Positions 32,936 to 43,109 of a stretch of 64,000 nt of DNA are shown here, in pieces. Each line of letters starts with the position of its first letter. The first letter of the stretch is position 1. This stretch comes from Fonsecaea monophora (Eukaryota > Ascomycota > Eurotiomycetes > Chaetothyriales > Herpotrichiellaceae). The position numbers and the translations under genes were made by a program. The notes beneath the pieces were generated by a model. The model was not told where the DNA came from, did not search any database, and saw only the letters and a list, made by a program, of their open reading frames with translations. Location: positions 1 through 64,000 of the forward strand of contig NW_019173953.1 in the NCBI RefSeq assembly GCF_001642475.1, given 5' to 3'.

Positions 32936-34294
32936 TTACCCTATCGGACGTTCAAGAACCACGAATGCGGTGTCCTTGTTGTACGCAGTGAGAAAGCAAT
33001 GGTAAAGAGGGTGTGGATTGAAGTTCAGACAATAACACCAGGAAGATACACCAGTCTCGTTGCATACAATGTCACATATGCGGATACCAGGGACCTGCCA
33101 CCACTATCAGAAGAGACACAACCGATGTTCTCTCCCTTACCTACCATACCTAGCAGTGAGCATCCCATTTCCCAAAACCTCAGTCGGTGGCGCGCACATG
33201 TGCAGTATTCCCACAGCATGCGATCTATCGAACTCCTCGCATCGTTTCACCAAAGCTTTCGTCTAAGATCCGACAAGTCTTTTGCCAGCCAAAGACCAAG
33301 GCTGGTTGGGTGGCGGGGCGATCTTATTCCCCTTGAACCCTCAGATCCAGGGACGGCGCTGGCACCTCCCAAATATTCCCCCTTTGGTCGTTGATGGGCT
33401 GTTCGTACAATCTTGATAGGAATCGTCCTCCTCCACCAGACGCACGATACCCGTTCGAGTATCAAAAGGGAGATCGTGGAGTGATCCGCTCTGCGCAGCC
33501 AATCTGATCCTCACCCTCACCCCGCGCTTTCTCCTTTTCCATGTGCCATGCCCGGACCCGTACATGCCTTACAAGGACGTGCGAAGTGTGCCGTCTCCTT
33601 GATATCCTCGCATCATTGGATCATCGAACGGCGTCTAACCCGAGGTGTCGAAGTTCCGGAGAGCGCAAGCGTGGAGAGCTTAGGGGGGGAGGGGGGCAAT
33701 ATGTCGCTCTGCTCGCATTGCTAACTACATTCAGGCATGGTGACCAAACTCTCTTTTCTCCGTCTCCTCCTTCTTACCTCCTAGTTCGATCGAATTCGAG
33801 GTTTAATAAGAGTGGTAGATAACAAACCATTAACTTAGTCTCGGGGTTTCTTATCAGTGGCCAAGCGGCAAGGCTGTTAGAAGCACCCAGTCAAGAGCCA
33901 AGAATGCCACGATGCATATATTTACCGCAAATGGAACAGTGTAGTCGGTACAGTTCGACACCGAGGCGCTGGGAAGCATTTGCAGAATTGGAACTGGGAG
34001 GATCTGCCTGTCTCGTACGGAACTGGTGTACAACAACGATAATCAGGTTCTCCATGAATATACCTGATTGGGATAGATAACGTACCGCTATCTGTAGATC
34101 CCTCTCTCCAGAGTCTAGTCTAGGCTTTCGGTGATGCCTGACACGGAGAAGTGTATGTACTACTACCTCAAGGTCCAGGACAAACCGGTCATAGATAAAG
34201 AATGTAGCATGCCCTTCAGACAACACCACTTGCTCATCCCATACCAACAAGGGAAGCCCATACAACTAAGTCCTCATCTCAGTGACTACCCAAA
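32936..34294. other. Gene-poor spacer upstream of the 2OG-oxygenase gene
   Basis: About 1.36 kb. A plus-strand open frame (32771-33394) overlaps the pseudogene and shows no motifs. The last few hundred bases should hold the promoter of the 34.3 kb gene. Nothing else was recognised. Confidence 0.4.
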
Positions 34295-35496
34295 ATGGCA
34301 GCCGACATCGCAACTCCCCTGACTGCCATCCCCACGACGGCGGCGGCAGACCCAGCAACACTTCTCAATGACCTCGATGACCTCGACCTGCCCGACTTCG
34401 ACCCGGCAATCCACCTCGCGTTCCAACCACCCGCCCAACGCCACACGTTTGGCGAAGTCGGCCTCCCCAAGCCGCCGCACAATGTCCCCGATCTGTGCTA
34501 CACGGACCCGTTCCCCCTGTTTTCCGCCGAAGGGGTGCGCATCCTGCGACGGGAGATGCTCAGTAAGCCGATCTTGGACAAGTACCTCAAGTCGTGGGAG
34601 CGAGCTCCGGCGTATGTGGCCGGTCATGAAAAGGTTGGTTTTTGATTCTCTGTTTCTAGCGAGCGCGAAACGGGAGAGATGGAGTTATTGAGAAACGGGT
34701 TTGAGGCTGATTCTGAGAGCGATAGTCGGCAAAGTTCATGCTTCAGGCATGGCAACATCCAGCCACTCAGGCTGCCATCGACAGAGCCGCTGGGTTCCCG
34801 CTCCGTCGACTCTACAAGACGGGCGACATCGGCATGCTCAACATCCAACTCGGCCCCGAAGGGTTGGCTGGCGTCTACAAGCTCACGGAGACGCCCCTGC
34901 CACCACAATCGCCCCTGGAATTGGAAAAGTCCGTGTACGACAACGTCCCGATCGACTCGTGGCACAAAGACCAGGTCCCGGTCGTGTGTGTGGTCATGCT
35001 GAGCGACACGAGCGCCATGCAGGGCGGCGAGACAGCCATCAAGACCGGCGACGGGTCCATCGTCAGAGTCAAAAGCCCAACCATCGGCGGAGCTGTCATC
35101 ATGCAAGGCGGGTGCACCGAGCACGCGGCCCTGCGAGCGACCAATGTCCCCGAACGAATCAGCATGGTGACCAGCTACACGTATGCGGATCCCAATATGG
35201 ACGACCGGTACTCTTCCCTGCGGAGCGTCGACCCTGCAAACGACGACATGGCCCTAATGATCAACCTGTTCCTCAAGGACAAGCTCACCCGTCTCCGAGG
35301 TCGGATCGATCTGGTTTTGGCGGGCCTGGCCGAGAAGGAGAAGACGGGAGAAATGATTCAGCGGGACGAGGTTGAACAATGGATCAAAGACCAAACGGAA
35401 TTTCTGCGGCGCAGTGCGTGGGAAATGTTTGAGAGAGTCCCAAATTTCTTGCACAAGGATCCGCCAGAAGACGTGATCCGTGAGTACCTCAAATAG
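34295..35496 (+). CDS. 2OG-Fe(II) dioxygenase-like protein
   Basis: Two exons (34295-34633 and 34747-35496) give 362 residues. The first 115 residues are a Pro/Asp-rich leader ending in a conserved-looking block (HNVPDLCYTDPFPLFS). The second exon holds a possible cupin core: SWHKDQ supplies an HxD-type iron pair, GGETAIKTGDG follows, and a later His in GGCTEHAALRA with ERISMVTSY may complete the iron and 2-oxoglutarate sites. A charged helical C-terminus follows. Fungal proteins of this layout are usually annotated only as Fe2OG-oxygenase-like. No substrate can be named. It lies between the decayed hydrolase and a convergent Zn2Cys6 regulator. Confidence 0.7.
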
Positions 35497-35640
35497 AGCC
35501 AATAGTTGTAGATTGTTGGCGGAGTTCTTCAGCCCAAATCAGTTGATCATGATTGATCGAACCAGCAATTCCTCAAGGCGCCGTGAACAAATTGCTTTCC
35601 GTTCGTTGACACAAGACGCAGGAAAAACCAGCATATTGGG

Positions 35641-37138
35641 TCAGACGGCTATGATAGGAGTGCCTTTCTGTTCCCATTGACGAGCAAGGAGTGTCCAGTC
35701 AGAATTCGAACTTTGCCAGAGCTCCTGCAGAAAGATTGAGATGTTGGTATAGTGTTCAAATCGCGTGTTCGCCGATAACCTCTGGCAAAGCCCACTAATG
35801 AACCCCATGCGGTCTTTGTCGCCCCGGCAAGAGGTTCCAGCAATGAACAGAGGCCATGCCAAGTTATGCAAGACTTCGTTCATGTCCTCAAACTGGTCTA
35901 GCACTTTGAAAAGCTCATCCGCGTGCAGTACCATCTGTCGTTCCTCGTCATTCTCAGAGGATGTACTCAGACGAGTCAAAGCGTAGAGGATTCCAGCATG
36001 GTGGTATGCTTGGACGAGTCGAATAAAGCCCCTTCTGTGCAATGCGGTCAGCGTCTGTGTGAGCGTCCCTGCAGCCAGCAAAGTCGAGCCGCTTGCAAGC
36101 TTGAATTCCGCTTCAAGATTTTCCATCTGTCTCCCATGCTTGGCACTACTGAAAGACGTTAAGGTGATTTGGTGTAAGATCTTGAGGAAATCACCAAAAG
36201 GGACGTCTGGTTGTGATAGATGGGGCAAAATAGCGTGCTGAACGTGCTCGTAGTTGAACAATGTTGTGCAGCACAGGACATCGTAAATGGCCAACTGGTT
36301 TTTCAGAAAGATGGTGAGGTCATCATCAGGAGGTCGTTTCAATGCCAGTGAGTTCATCAGAATCCGTGCGGCTTGCCTGTGAAATTGTGCATGAGATAAT
36401 TCAGACTTCACCAGCGAATGGTTTGAGAGGATGAGCATGGCGGCCAGAACGTTAGCAGTGACTCCTCCGTTGACGTCGATCTGTGGATCGACCATATTGT
36501 GTTCCGTCATCTGACGAACTCGTTCGGTGATCATGAGAATCGCAGCTTCGCCCGTGGACTGGGAGAATCCAGGTGGGAGGGAGTCTTCATCTTGTATGTG
36601 TTCTGCGGAGATGGTAAGAACTGCCAGACGGAGGATCACATCCTTCTCTGCCAGAGGAATGACCAAACGCTTATACTCATTCTTGTCCGAATCAAGCCAG
36701 ACCATCAGTGGTGCAATACTGGCGGCATAGTATTCAAGGAGACGTTGTGCTGTGGATGGTGGCAGCTGCTGAGCCAAGGCAAGACCGAACTGATAGTTTG
36801 GGGTACAGATTGTTTCATCATTGACTCTCTGTAGAGGTTGAGGATCCAAGTTCAGAGACTGAGTATTCTGTACATCAGGCGCGCCACGGCCTTTGAAACG
36901 ACCACGGACAGCAATGGCATTCGTCCAACGGAATCTTGGTCCGTAGCCAGGGCATTCAACGCCTTTTCGTGCACATTTCGTGCAGAATGGCAGGGTACGG
37001 TCGCAATGTATTCGCCTTCTGTTGCACACACGACAGTCTGATGAGGTTAGGCTGAGATAAAGCTCCAATGCCTCCAAGTCCTTTCGTACCTTTGGTTGCC
37101 AGTGCGTTTGATGGTGGGCTTGACTCTCCGACCACCAT
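35641..37138 (-). CDS. Zn2Cys6 transcription factor (fungal_trans_2-like)
   Basis: Nuclear regulator of 481 residues. Exon 1, 37138-37090, encodes MVVGESSPPSNALATK; exon 2, 37037-35641, the rest. The splice completes the Asp just before the first cysteine. The cluster is Cys18, 21, 28, 35, 38 and 45, followed by the linker GYGPRFRWTNAIAVRGRFKG, common in the acriflavine-sensitivity/PF11951 type of regulators. The remainder is alpha-helical with no fungal_trans RxWW motif. It is the nearest regulator to the aminotransferase-permease-decarboxylase set that starts 1.5 kb away, with only a tRNA gene between. Confidence 0.87.
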
Positions 37139-37500
37139 CGTGGTGATTACGGCTCCATACTGTTAATGATCACACAGGGACCACCCTTAGATGAGCTTCG
37201 AGTAGCATTGGAAGGTTTATACGCCGGTCGACAACGCATCAATGCCAGATTGGAGGTGTTGTTCTGTCTAGAAGGAAAACAAGACATCGTGGATTGTGAC
37301 AAGGCGACCGATAAGGACCGAAAGTGGAGCCTGGTCAACAAAATGCCAAGGTATGGAAAGAAGCCCTTTGACGCCGACACCACCTTGGCATTTGCACTCA
37401 CGTAAGCAAGCGAGAAAGAATTTAAGTTTATATATTCCTTTGCAAATATTTCTCTCAACAATTGTCCTGTTACGCAGTCAGTTGTATCAAACCATTATTC
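37139..37500. promoter_or_regulatory. Promoter region of the Zn2Cys6 gene, upstream of tRNA-Leu
   Basis: About 360 bases with no recognised gene; a short plus-strand frame at 37166-37405 has no motif. Confidence 0.35.
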
Positions 37501-37603
37501 GGAGAGATGGCCGAGTTGGTTATGGCGTCAGGTTAAGGCTTCAGTCTTGACACCACGTTTCCTGATGGGGCAACCCGCGTGGGTTCGAATCCCACTCTCT
37601 TCA
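37501..37603 (+). tRNA. tRNA-Leu(AAG) with a 21-nt intron
   Basis: Class II tRNA. The acceptor strand GGAGAGA (37501-37507) pairs with TCTCTTC (37596-37602), with one G-T wobble; discriminator A is at 37603. D stem GCC/GGC. The anticodon stem TCAGG pairs with CCTGA (37561-37565). The loop TTAAGG carries anticodon AAG at 37535-37537. The intron, about 37539-37559, sits one base 3' of the anticodon, the canonical place. The long variable arm (TGGGGCAACCC) fits Leu or Ser, and the anticodon settles it as Leu, reading CUU/CUC after A-to-I conversion. The T arm is GTGGG-TTCGAAT-CCCAC. Confidence 0.9.
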
Positions 37604-37616
37604 TTTTTGTTTTTTT
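37604..37616 (+). terminator. RNA polymerase III T-run terminator
   Basis: Directly after the tRNA 3' end come five T, one G, and seven T on the plus strand, the expected Pol III stop signal. Confidence 0.75.
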
Positions 37617-38610
37617 GGGTCGTCTATCTGTAACGATCTGTGAACATATTGATTCCAAGGGTCGAATTACTCTGTTCTTTAGTGGGACCTTTGTGTTCTT
37701 TTTTGACTCCTGTAAGTAGATGACTTCGAGCCTCCTGTTATCGAATGGGTCCGTAACTTCAAATTCTCTGCCTACCGAAATGGTCATTTTCTTTGCTTTT
37801 CCGAGGCTCCATTAGGCGATACAAAATATCGAGTACCTCGTGCAGTGTCCGAGAATGCCTTGCACTTCATTCAGTCCCGCAAGGCTCGCCGATGATGCTG
37901 TTAACAGACAGACACGGCACCGCGCTTGGCCTTAATCACTCTAAGACTCTCATCGACCATCACGAATCGACAGCTCTAGCATGGCCGCCAAAAAAAAACC
38001 CCCCTGCTCTTTCCCACAGTAGTGGATGATACAGAATCCGGATCTCTATCGAACTTGCGCTGAACCCTTGTTCGGTTCGCCTAACTGAGGTCCAGATTCC
38101 ATCGGAAGGTCATATCCCAGTAGGGATACTCTTTCCAGCCCTGACTGGATCGACACATTCATTGTTAAGTTGTTCCCAGCCGACGTTGCAACGTTAGCAA
38201 TGTCGAGGGGGACCCCGTGATAACCAGTGGTGAGGATTGATTCGCTGAGCGCGAGAGACGCCGCCCTACAACAAGAACCACCGATCTACGCCCTTGTGGT
38301 TGATGGCGTCTCCTTTTCTTGCCCTCATCAGGCTTAGCGTGGGCTCGACAGGGCGTGGACCCCATTTGCCGAACGAAGCACCGAGTAAATATGAATCCAC
38401 GATCGCGCCATCTGTTTGGTGGCCATCCTTACTTACTCACAAGATCACGGCGTGCAAGGTTAGGATATACTGTATCGGAAAACAGCCAGCCTGACACTAT
38501 CAGTGTGAACAGTCCTCCAGGTTCAGTTCGGCCCTTCGGAAACACTACGATCAAAGGGGTGATTTTATACCTGTGTGGGCGTTCCTACTGGACTTTTGGA
38601 ACGGCGCGGC
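37617..38610. promoter_or_regulatory. Promoter region of the aminotransferase
   Basis: About 1 kb without a recognised gene. A TTTTATA element sits near 38563, roughly 50 bases before the ATG. A CGG-N5-CGG direct repeat (near 38528) could be a zinc-cluster site, but such triplets are common. Confidence 0.4.
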
Positions 38611-40311
38611 ATGGGCTCTATTGACGATGCTCTAACTGGAAAATGCGGCCACAACGTCTCCAGACCCAATGGACTTGGTCATGCCAGTCCTCCACTCCGA
38701 GACCTTGGTACACTAGCAAGGACTCTAGCCCCAATCACGACGGCAGATCTGTTCAAGGCTGAATACTATAGCAAGAAACCAAAGTCAAGTATTGATGTCA
38801 GCAAGTTTTTCAGCTGCGAAGGACGTGTTCGACAGCCATCGTCTCTGAAAGCCAGCGTGGCCGAGATGGGTGAAGACATGATCAGCTTGGGCACGGGCCG
38901 TCCGTCGCCAGACACATATCCTTTCGAGAAGATGGAATTTGCATATTCTTTGCCCGATGCTAGTGCCTGGAGTGGTCAGGGTACGAATGGCAATGGAGCC
39001 CGAGGCAAGCAAGACACGGCCGTGGTATACAAGCAAGACGTGTCAGCTTCGATCGATCTATCAATTGCATTGTCCTACGGCTATTCCCTTGGGCACGAAC
39101 AGCTCATTCAGTTCCTTACCACCCACGTCTCATATCTCCACAATCCACCCTACTCAGATTGGGAGATCTGTCTTACGGGAGGAAACACACCGGCAATGGA
39201 AACTGCCTTTCGCAACTTCGCAGACCCCGGTGATTTTGTCCTGGTGGAAGAATACACGTATTCAGGGATGATCGAGGCGGCCGCAGCATTGAACCTGATA
39301 CTGGTCCCTGTTGCCATGGATGACGATGGTCTATCTCCTCAATCCCTGGACAATATCCTGTCAACCTGGGACGAAGTCCATCTGGGAAAGCGGGCGCCGA
39401 GGCTGTTGTACACGATACCCACCGGACACAATCCCACAGGCATAACCCAGCCACAGCATCGCCGGCAGGAGATAATGGAAGTTGCCGAGAAACACGACAT
39501 TATGATTCTCGAAGACGACCCTTATTATTATCTGCACTTTCCACAAGGCCTTGGAGGGTCAGATACTGTCTCGCCGCCGTCCTACCTATCGCTCGACACC
39601 GCAGGACGCGTGATGAGACTCGACAGCACGTCCAAGATTCTCGCGCCAGGGTTGAGATTGGGTTGGCTGACAGCGCCAAAGGCCATCGTCGAGACATTTC
39701 AAGCCGCACATGACCTCGGTTTCATCCATCCAAGCGGCCTCAGTCAGCTGGCTGTGTATAAGCTGCTGTCGGAGACATGGGGCCACGAGGGATTCCTGAA
39801 TTGGCTCAAGGCTTTGGCAAGCAACTACCAGGGAAAAGCTACCGGGATGCTCCAAGCCATGGAAATGGAACTTGGAAGGGGAATATTGGCGGATGTTTGT
39901 TCTTGGGACGACATCTGCGCGGGCATGTTCATCTGGTTGAAGGTTGACTGCAGCAAGCTGATAGACGTATCACGAACACAAACGGATGCAGAAGCAAGAC
40001 ACCAAGCACTGTTGGACATCGAGAACAGGATCTATGTGGAGGGGCTGAAGGAGGGGGTGCTCGCCTGCAAGGGCAGCCATTTTCGAACGCCCCTGTTGAA
40101 GTCCACTGGTGTTGTCAATGGCAAGGGCCAGATGTCAAGTGAACTTGAAAGGACTCTTGCCCAGGAAGAGGACGCTGTTTACTTCCGCCTGACTTTTGCG
40201 TCTGCTGAGGAGGCAGCTCTTGCGAAAGCAGTTGGACGTCTTGGGACAGCACTCCGTAGGGTATTCACTGATGTCACCAGCAAAATAAGCCCAGAGACAG
40301 CCTCTCTCTGA
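38611..40311 (+). CDS. PLP-dependent aminotransferase class I/II, Aro8/aromatic type
   Basis: Transfers an amino group from an amino acid (probably aromatic or 2-aminoadipate) to a 2-oxo acid. Single exon, 566 residues from ATG 38611 (MGSIDDALTG); the frame is open further upstream, but this start matches the family. The N-terminal block EMGEDMISLGTGRPSPDTYP is characteristic of Aro8-like enzymes. Further marks are TGGNTPAMETAFR (cofactor phosphate region), YTIPTGHNPTG, the cofactor-binding DDPYYYL, and the Schiff-base lysine in RLDSTSKILAPGLRLGW. The permease downstream (0.5 kb, same strand) and the 2-oxo-acid decarboxylase beyond support a role in amino-acid catabolism. Aromatic specificity is likely but unproven. 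Confidence 0.9.
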   Translation: MGSIDDALTGKCGHNVSRPNGLGHASPPLRDLGTLARTLAPITTADLFKAEYYSKKPKSSIDVSKFFSCEGRVRQPSSLKASVAEMGEDMISLGTGRPSPDTYPFEKMEFAYSLPDASAWSGQGTNGNGARGKQDTAVVYKQDVSASIDLSIALSYGYSLGHEQLIQFLTTHVSYLHNPPYSDWEICLTGGNTPAMETAFRNFADPGDFVLVEEYTYSGMIEAAAALNLILVPVAMDDDGLSPQSLDNILSTWDEVHLGKRAPRLLYTIPTGHNPTGITQPQHRRQEIMEVAEKHDIMILEDDPYYYLHFPQGLGGSDTVSPPSYLSLDTAGRVMRLDSTSKILAPGLRLGWLTAPKAIVETFQAAHDLGFIHPSGLSQLAVYKLLSETWGHEGFLNWLKALASNYQGKATGMLQAMEMELGRGILADVCSWDDICAGMFIWLKVDCSKLIDVSRTQTDAEARHQALLDIENRIYVEGLKEGVLACKGSHFRTPLLKSTGVVNGKGQMSSELERTLAQEEDAVYFRLTFASAEEAALAKAVGRLGTALRRVFTDVTSKISPETASL

Positions 40312-40842
40312 GGGAGTGAGCATTATAATTTACCGACTTCTAATTTGTTACCGAGATTCTAGTGCCATCCGAACAGCTTCGCGTGCGGTACAAAAGTCCA
40401 CTACTGACATGGATCCACAGACACGGTGAACCCATGTGGGAGGGCCATACAAGCGAACAGAATGCCAAGTAACCAACTTCGGGAGGAAGAGTAACGACGC
40501 AGGGCCAAGATATGCCGAAGCCTTTATCTTCGAGGCCTTGGGGTTCGGCTGCTGATCTGGGCCCGGCACGACTGATAAGAAGTCTCCATTTATCAACCAG
40601 TTCCGGGCTGGACGATGTTTCCTGGTTTCAAAGGTACCAATTCACTCTGACCTATCGTATGGATTTACCTTGTCAGGAAGCTGGATCATTTTTGGCCACG
40701 GACCTAATCATATTCGCAATCCTGTCCGTCTTACCGCTGTCAATCGGCAGTAAACATTGTTGGCCAGGATGTTCTATAAGATATTCTGGTGCCCCGGGGC
40801 TGATCCCGTGTCTGTTACCACAGCTGAAAATCCTCATCTCCC
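40312..40842. promoter_or_regulatory. Promoter of the amino-acid permease
   Basis: 530 bases between two plus-strand genes. A TATA-like TCTATAAGA lies near 40770, about 70 bases before the ATG. An everted CCG-N8-CGG pair lies near 40736. No gene was recognised. Confidence 0.45.
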
Positions 40843-42877
40843 ATGGCGTCCATCAAGTCTGTACCCTCGCAGTCAATAGACAAGATGAGCGAGAAGCGTG
40901 GCTATGAGGTGCAAGAAGGCGAGGCGGCGGCGGTGGTGGAAAACGTCGACTCCCTCAAGCGACGATTGTCGAATCGGCAGATGCAGCTCATAGCGATTGG
41001 CGGCTCGATTGGAACTGCGCTCTTCGTCAGCATCGGATATGGACTCATCGAAGGCGGACCCGGCAGCTTGTTCATCGCCTTCACCCTGTACTCGTGCGCC
41101 CTCGGCCTCGTCAACAGCTGTATGGCCGAGATGGCCGTCTTCATGCCCGTCAGCGGCTCTTTCATTCGAATGGGATCCAAATGGGTCGACGAGGCTTTCG
41201 GCTTCATGGTCGGCTGGAACTTTTTCATCTACGAGGCTGTCTTGATCCCATGGGAGATTGCGGCGCTGAACCTCGTGCTGACCTACTGGTCCGACAACAT
41301 CCCCAAGGTCGCCATTTGCCTTGGGTGTATCGTTCTATACGGGTAAGTTGGGTCTTACAGCTGGTGGTCCTGGATTAGTGCTAATATGTCAGATTGATCA
41401 ATCTCTTTGCGGTCAAGTGGTACGGCGAATCCGAGTTTTGGCTGTCAGGTGGCAAAGTGATCCTGGTCTTTATCGTCTTTGGCTTTACCTTTGTCACAAT
41501 GGTATGCACAACTTCTGAGCCTGGTGCAATCGGCATTTGATAACAGAGTCTAGGTGGGAGGGAACCCGCAGCACGATGCATACGGATTTCGATACTGGAA
41601 CAACCCTGGGGTGAGACATTCTCAACATCCACTACATCGACTCTTACTTACCCATTGCAGGCTTTTGCAGAGTATGTCACAACCGGCGCCCTCGGCCGCT
41701 TCGAAGGGTTCCTGGGAGCCCTGTTCATGGCTGCATTCACCATTGTGGGCCCGGAGTATGTGGCCATGGTCAGCGGCGAGGCCATGTATCCGCGGAAGCA
41801 CCTCAAACAGGCCTTCAAGACAGTCTACTGGCGCTTCGGCATCTTCTTCATCGTCGGCGCCCTCTGCGTCGGCATCGTAGTTCCCTACAACGATCCGACT
41901 CTGAACGACGTTCTCAATGGAGGTTCCGCCGGCACCGCAGGCGCATCGGCCTATGTGATTGCGATGCAGAACATGGGCATTAGCGTTCTCCCGGACATCG
42001 TGAACGCTCTTCTCGTCACGAGTATCTTCTCGGCAGGAAACACTTACGTGTACGTTTTTTTAGTTCAAATTTCCGGTGACAGTTCCCAAAGACTGATGAC
42101 GCTTCTCTCTTCACAGATACTGCGCTTCCAGGACGCTCTACGGTCTCTCGCTCGACGGGCATGCTCCGAAATTCTTGCAGAAATGCACAAAGGCCGGAGT
42201 GCCCATCTACTGCTTCTTCGTCACCATGCTGTTTCCGCTGCTGTCGCTGCTCACGCTGGGCACGAGCAGTACCCAAGTCATTACCTGGTGCGCACCGTCC
42301 GTCCCTCATCGTTTCAAACCAGAAGAGGCTCTAACCTCAAAACACCAGGCTAACCAATCTCACCGAGGCGTCTCAAATCATCGACTTTATCGTCATGGTG
42401 AGAACCCCATTGTGCATGTGTTCAATGCTAGCTATATTATATCAACCAACTAACAATCCGGACGTGGTGGAACAGTGCATCATCTACCTCTTCTTCTACC
42501 GCGCGCTCAAGGCACAGGGCTACGACCGCAACACCCTGCCATACAGAGGCTGGGGCCAACCGTACGTGGCCTGGGTGGCCCTGATATTCATGATCTTCAT
42601 CGTCGGCACGTACGGGTACACGACCTTCCTACCCGGGTGGTGGGACGTCGGCGTCTTCTTCTCCTACTACACCATGTGCTTCGTCTGTCCGCTGCTGTAC
42701 GTGGGGTGGAAGATCGTCAAGAAGACCAAGATCGTCAAGCCCGAGGAGGCAGATCTGGTCTGGGAGCGTCCCGTGATTGACGCGTACGAGGCGAGCTTTG
42801 TCGACAAGCCACTCGGCTTCTGGCAGGAGATGAGGCTGCATCTGCCCAAGTTGGGGAAGAAGGGGGCAGCAGCTTGA
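40843..42877 (+). CDS. Amino-acid permease (APC superfamily, fungal YAT family)
   Basis: Plasma-membrane proton-coupled importer of amino acids, 558 residues. Seven exons: 40843-41342, 41393-41501, 41554-41610, 41661-42049, 42117-42287, 42349-42397, 42476-42877. The cytosolic N-terminus leads into the family signature LKRRLSNRQMQLIAIGGSIGT. About twelve hydrophobic segments follow, with GPEYVAMVSGEAMYPRK between helices and NTYVYCASRTLYGL, split by intron 4, further on. The C-terminal tail is charged. It is placed between the aminotransferase and the decarboxylase, so it probably brings in their amino-acid substrate. Specificity cannot be read from the sequence. Confidence 0.92.
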
Positions 42878-43109
42878 AAAGTGATGTGGAGGGTTCCCCC
42901 CTGTTGCTTCTCTCATGAGGAGCATCGTTTCTCGGATCTCTGACCACTGGGCCAGATGTAATGTCGCGAGCATATATGGTTGAAAATGGCAATGTGTATG
43001 TGTGTTTGCAATATGCGTCATACCGCGTATAGTCTTGAATGTTAGGATCACAAGAATTAAATGCCCAAGTTTCGCCGCTTAGAGTCTGTACACATTATTT
43101 TGTTGGTTA

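Noticed and set aside
37501..37603. tRNA-Ser instead of tRNA-Leu
   Set aside because: The long variable arm allows either, but the only stem-loop solution after intron removal gives anticodon AAG (Leu).
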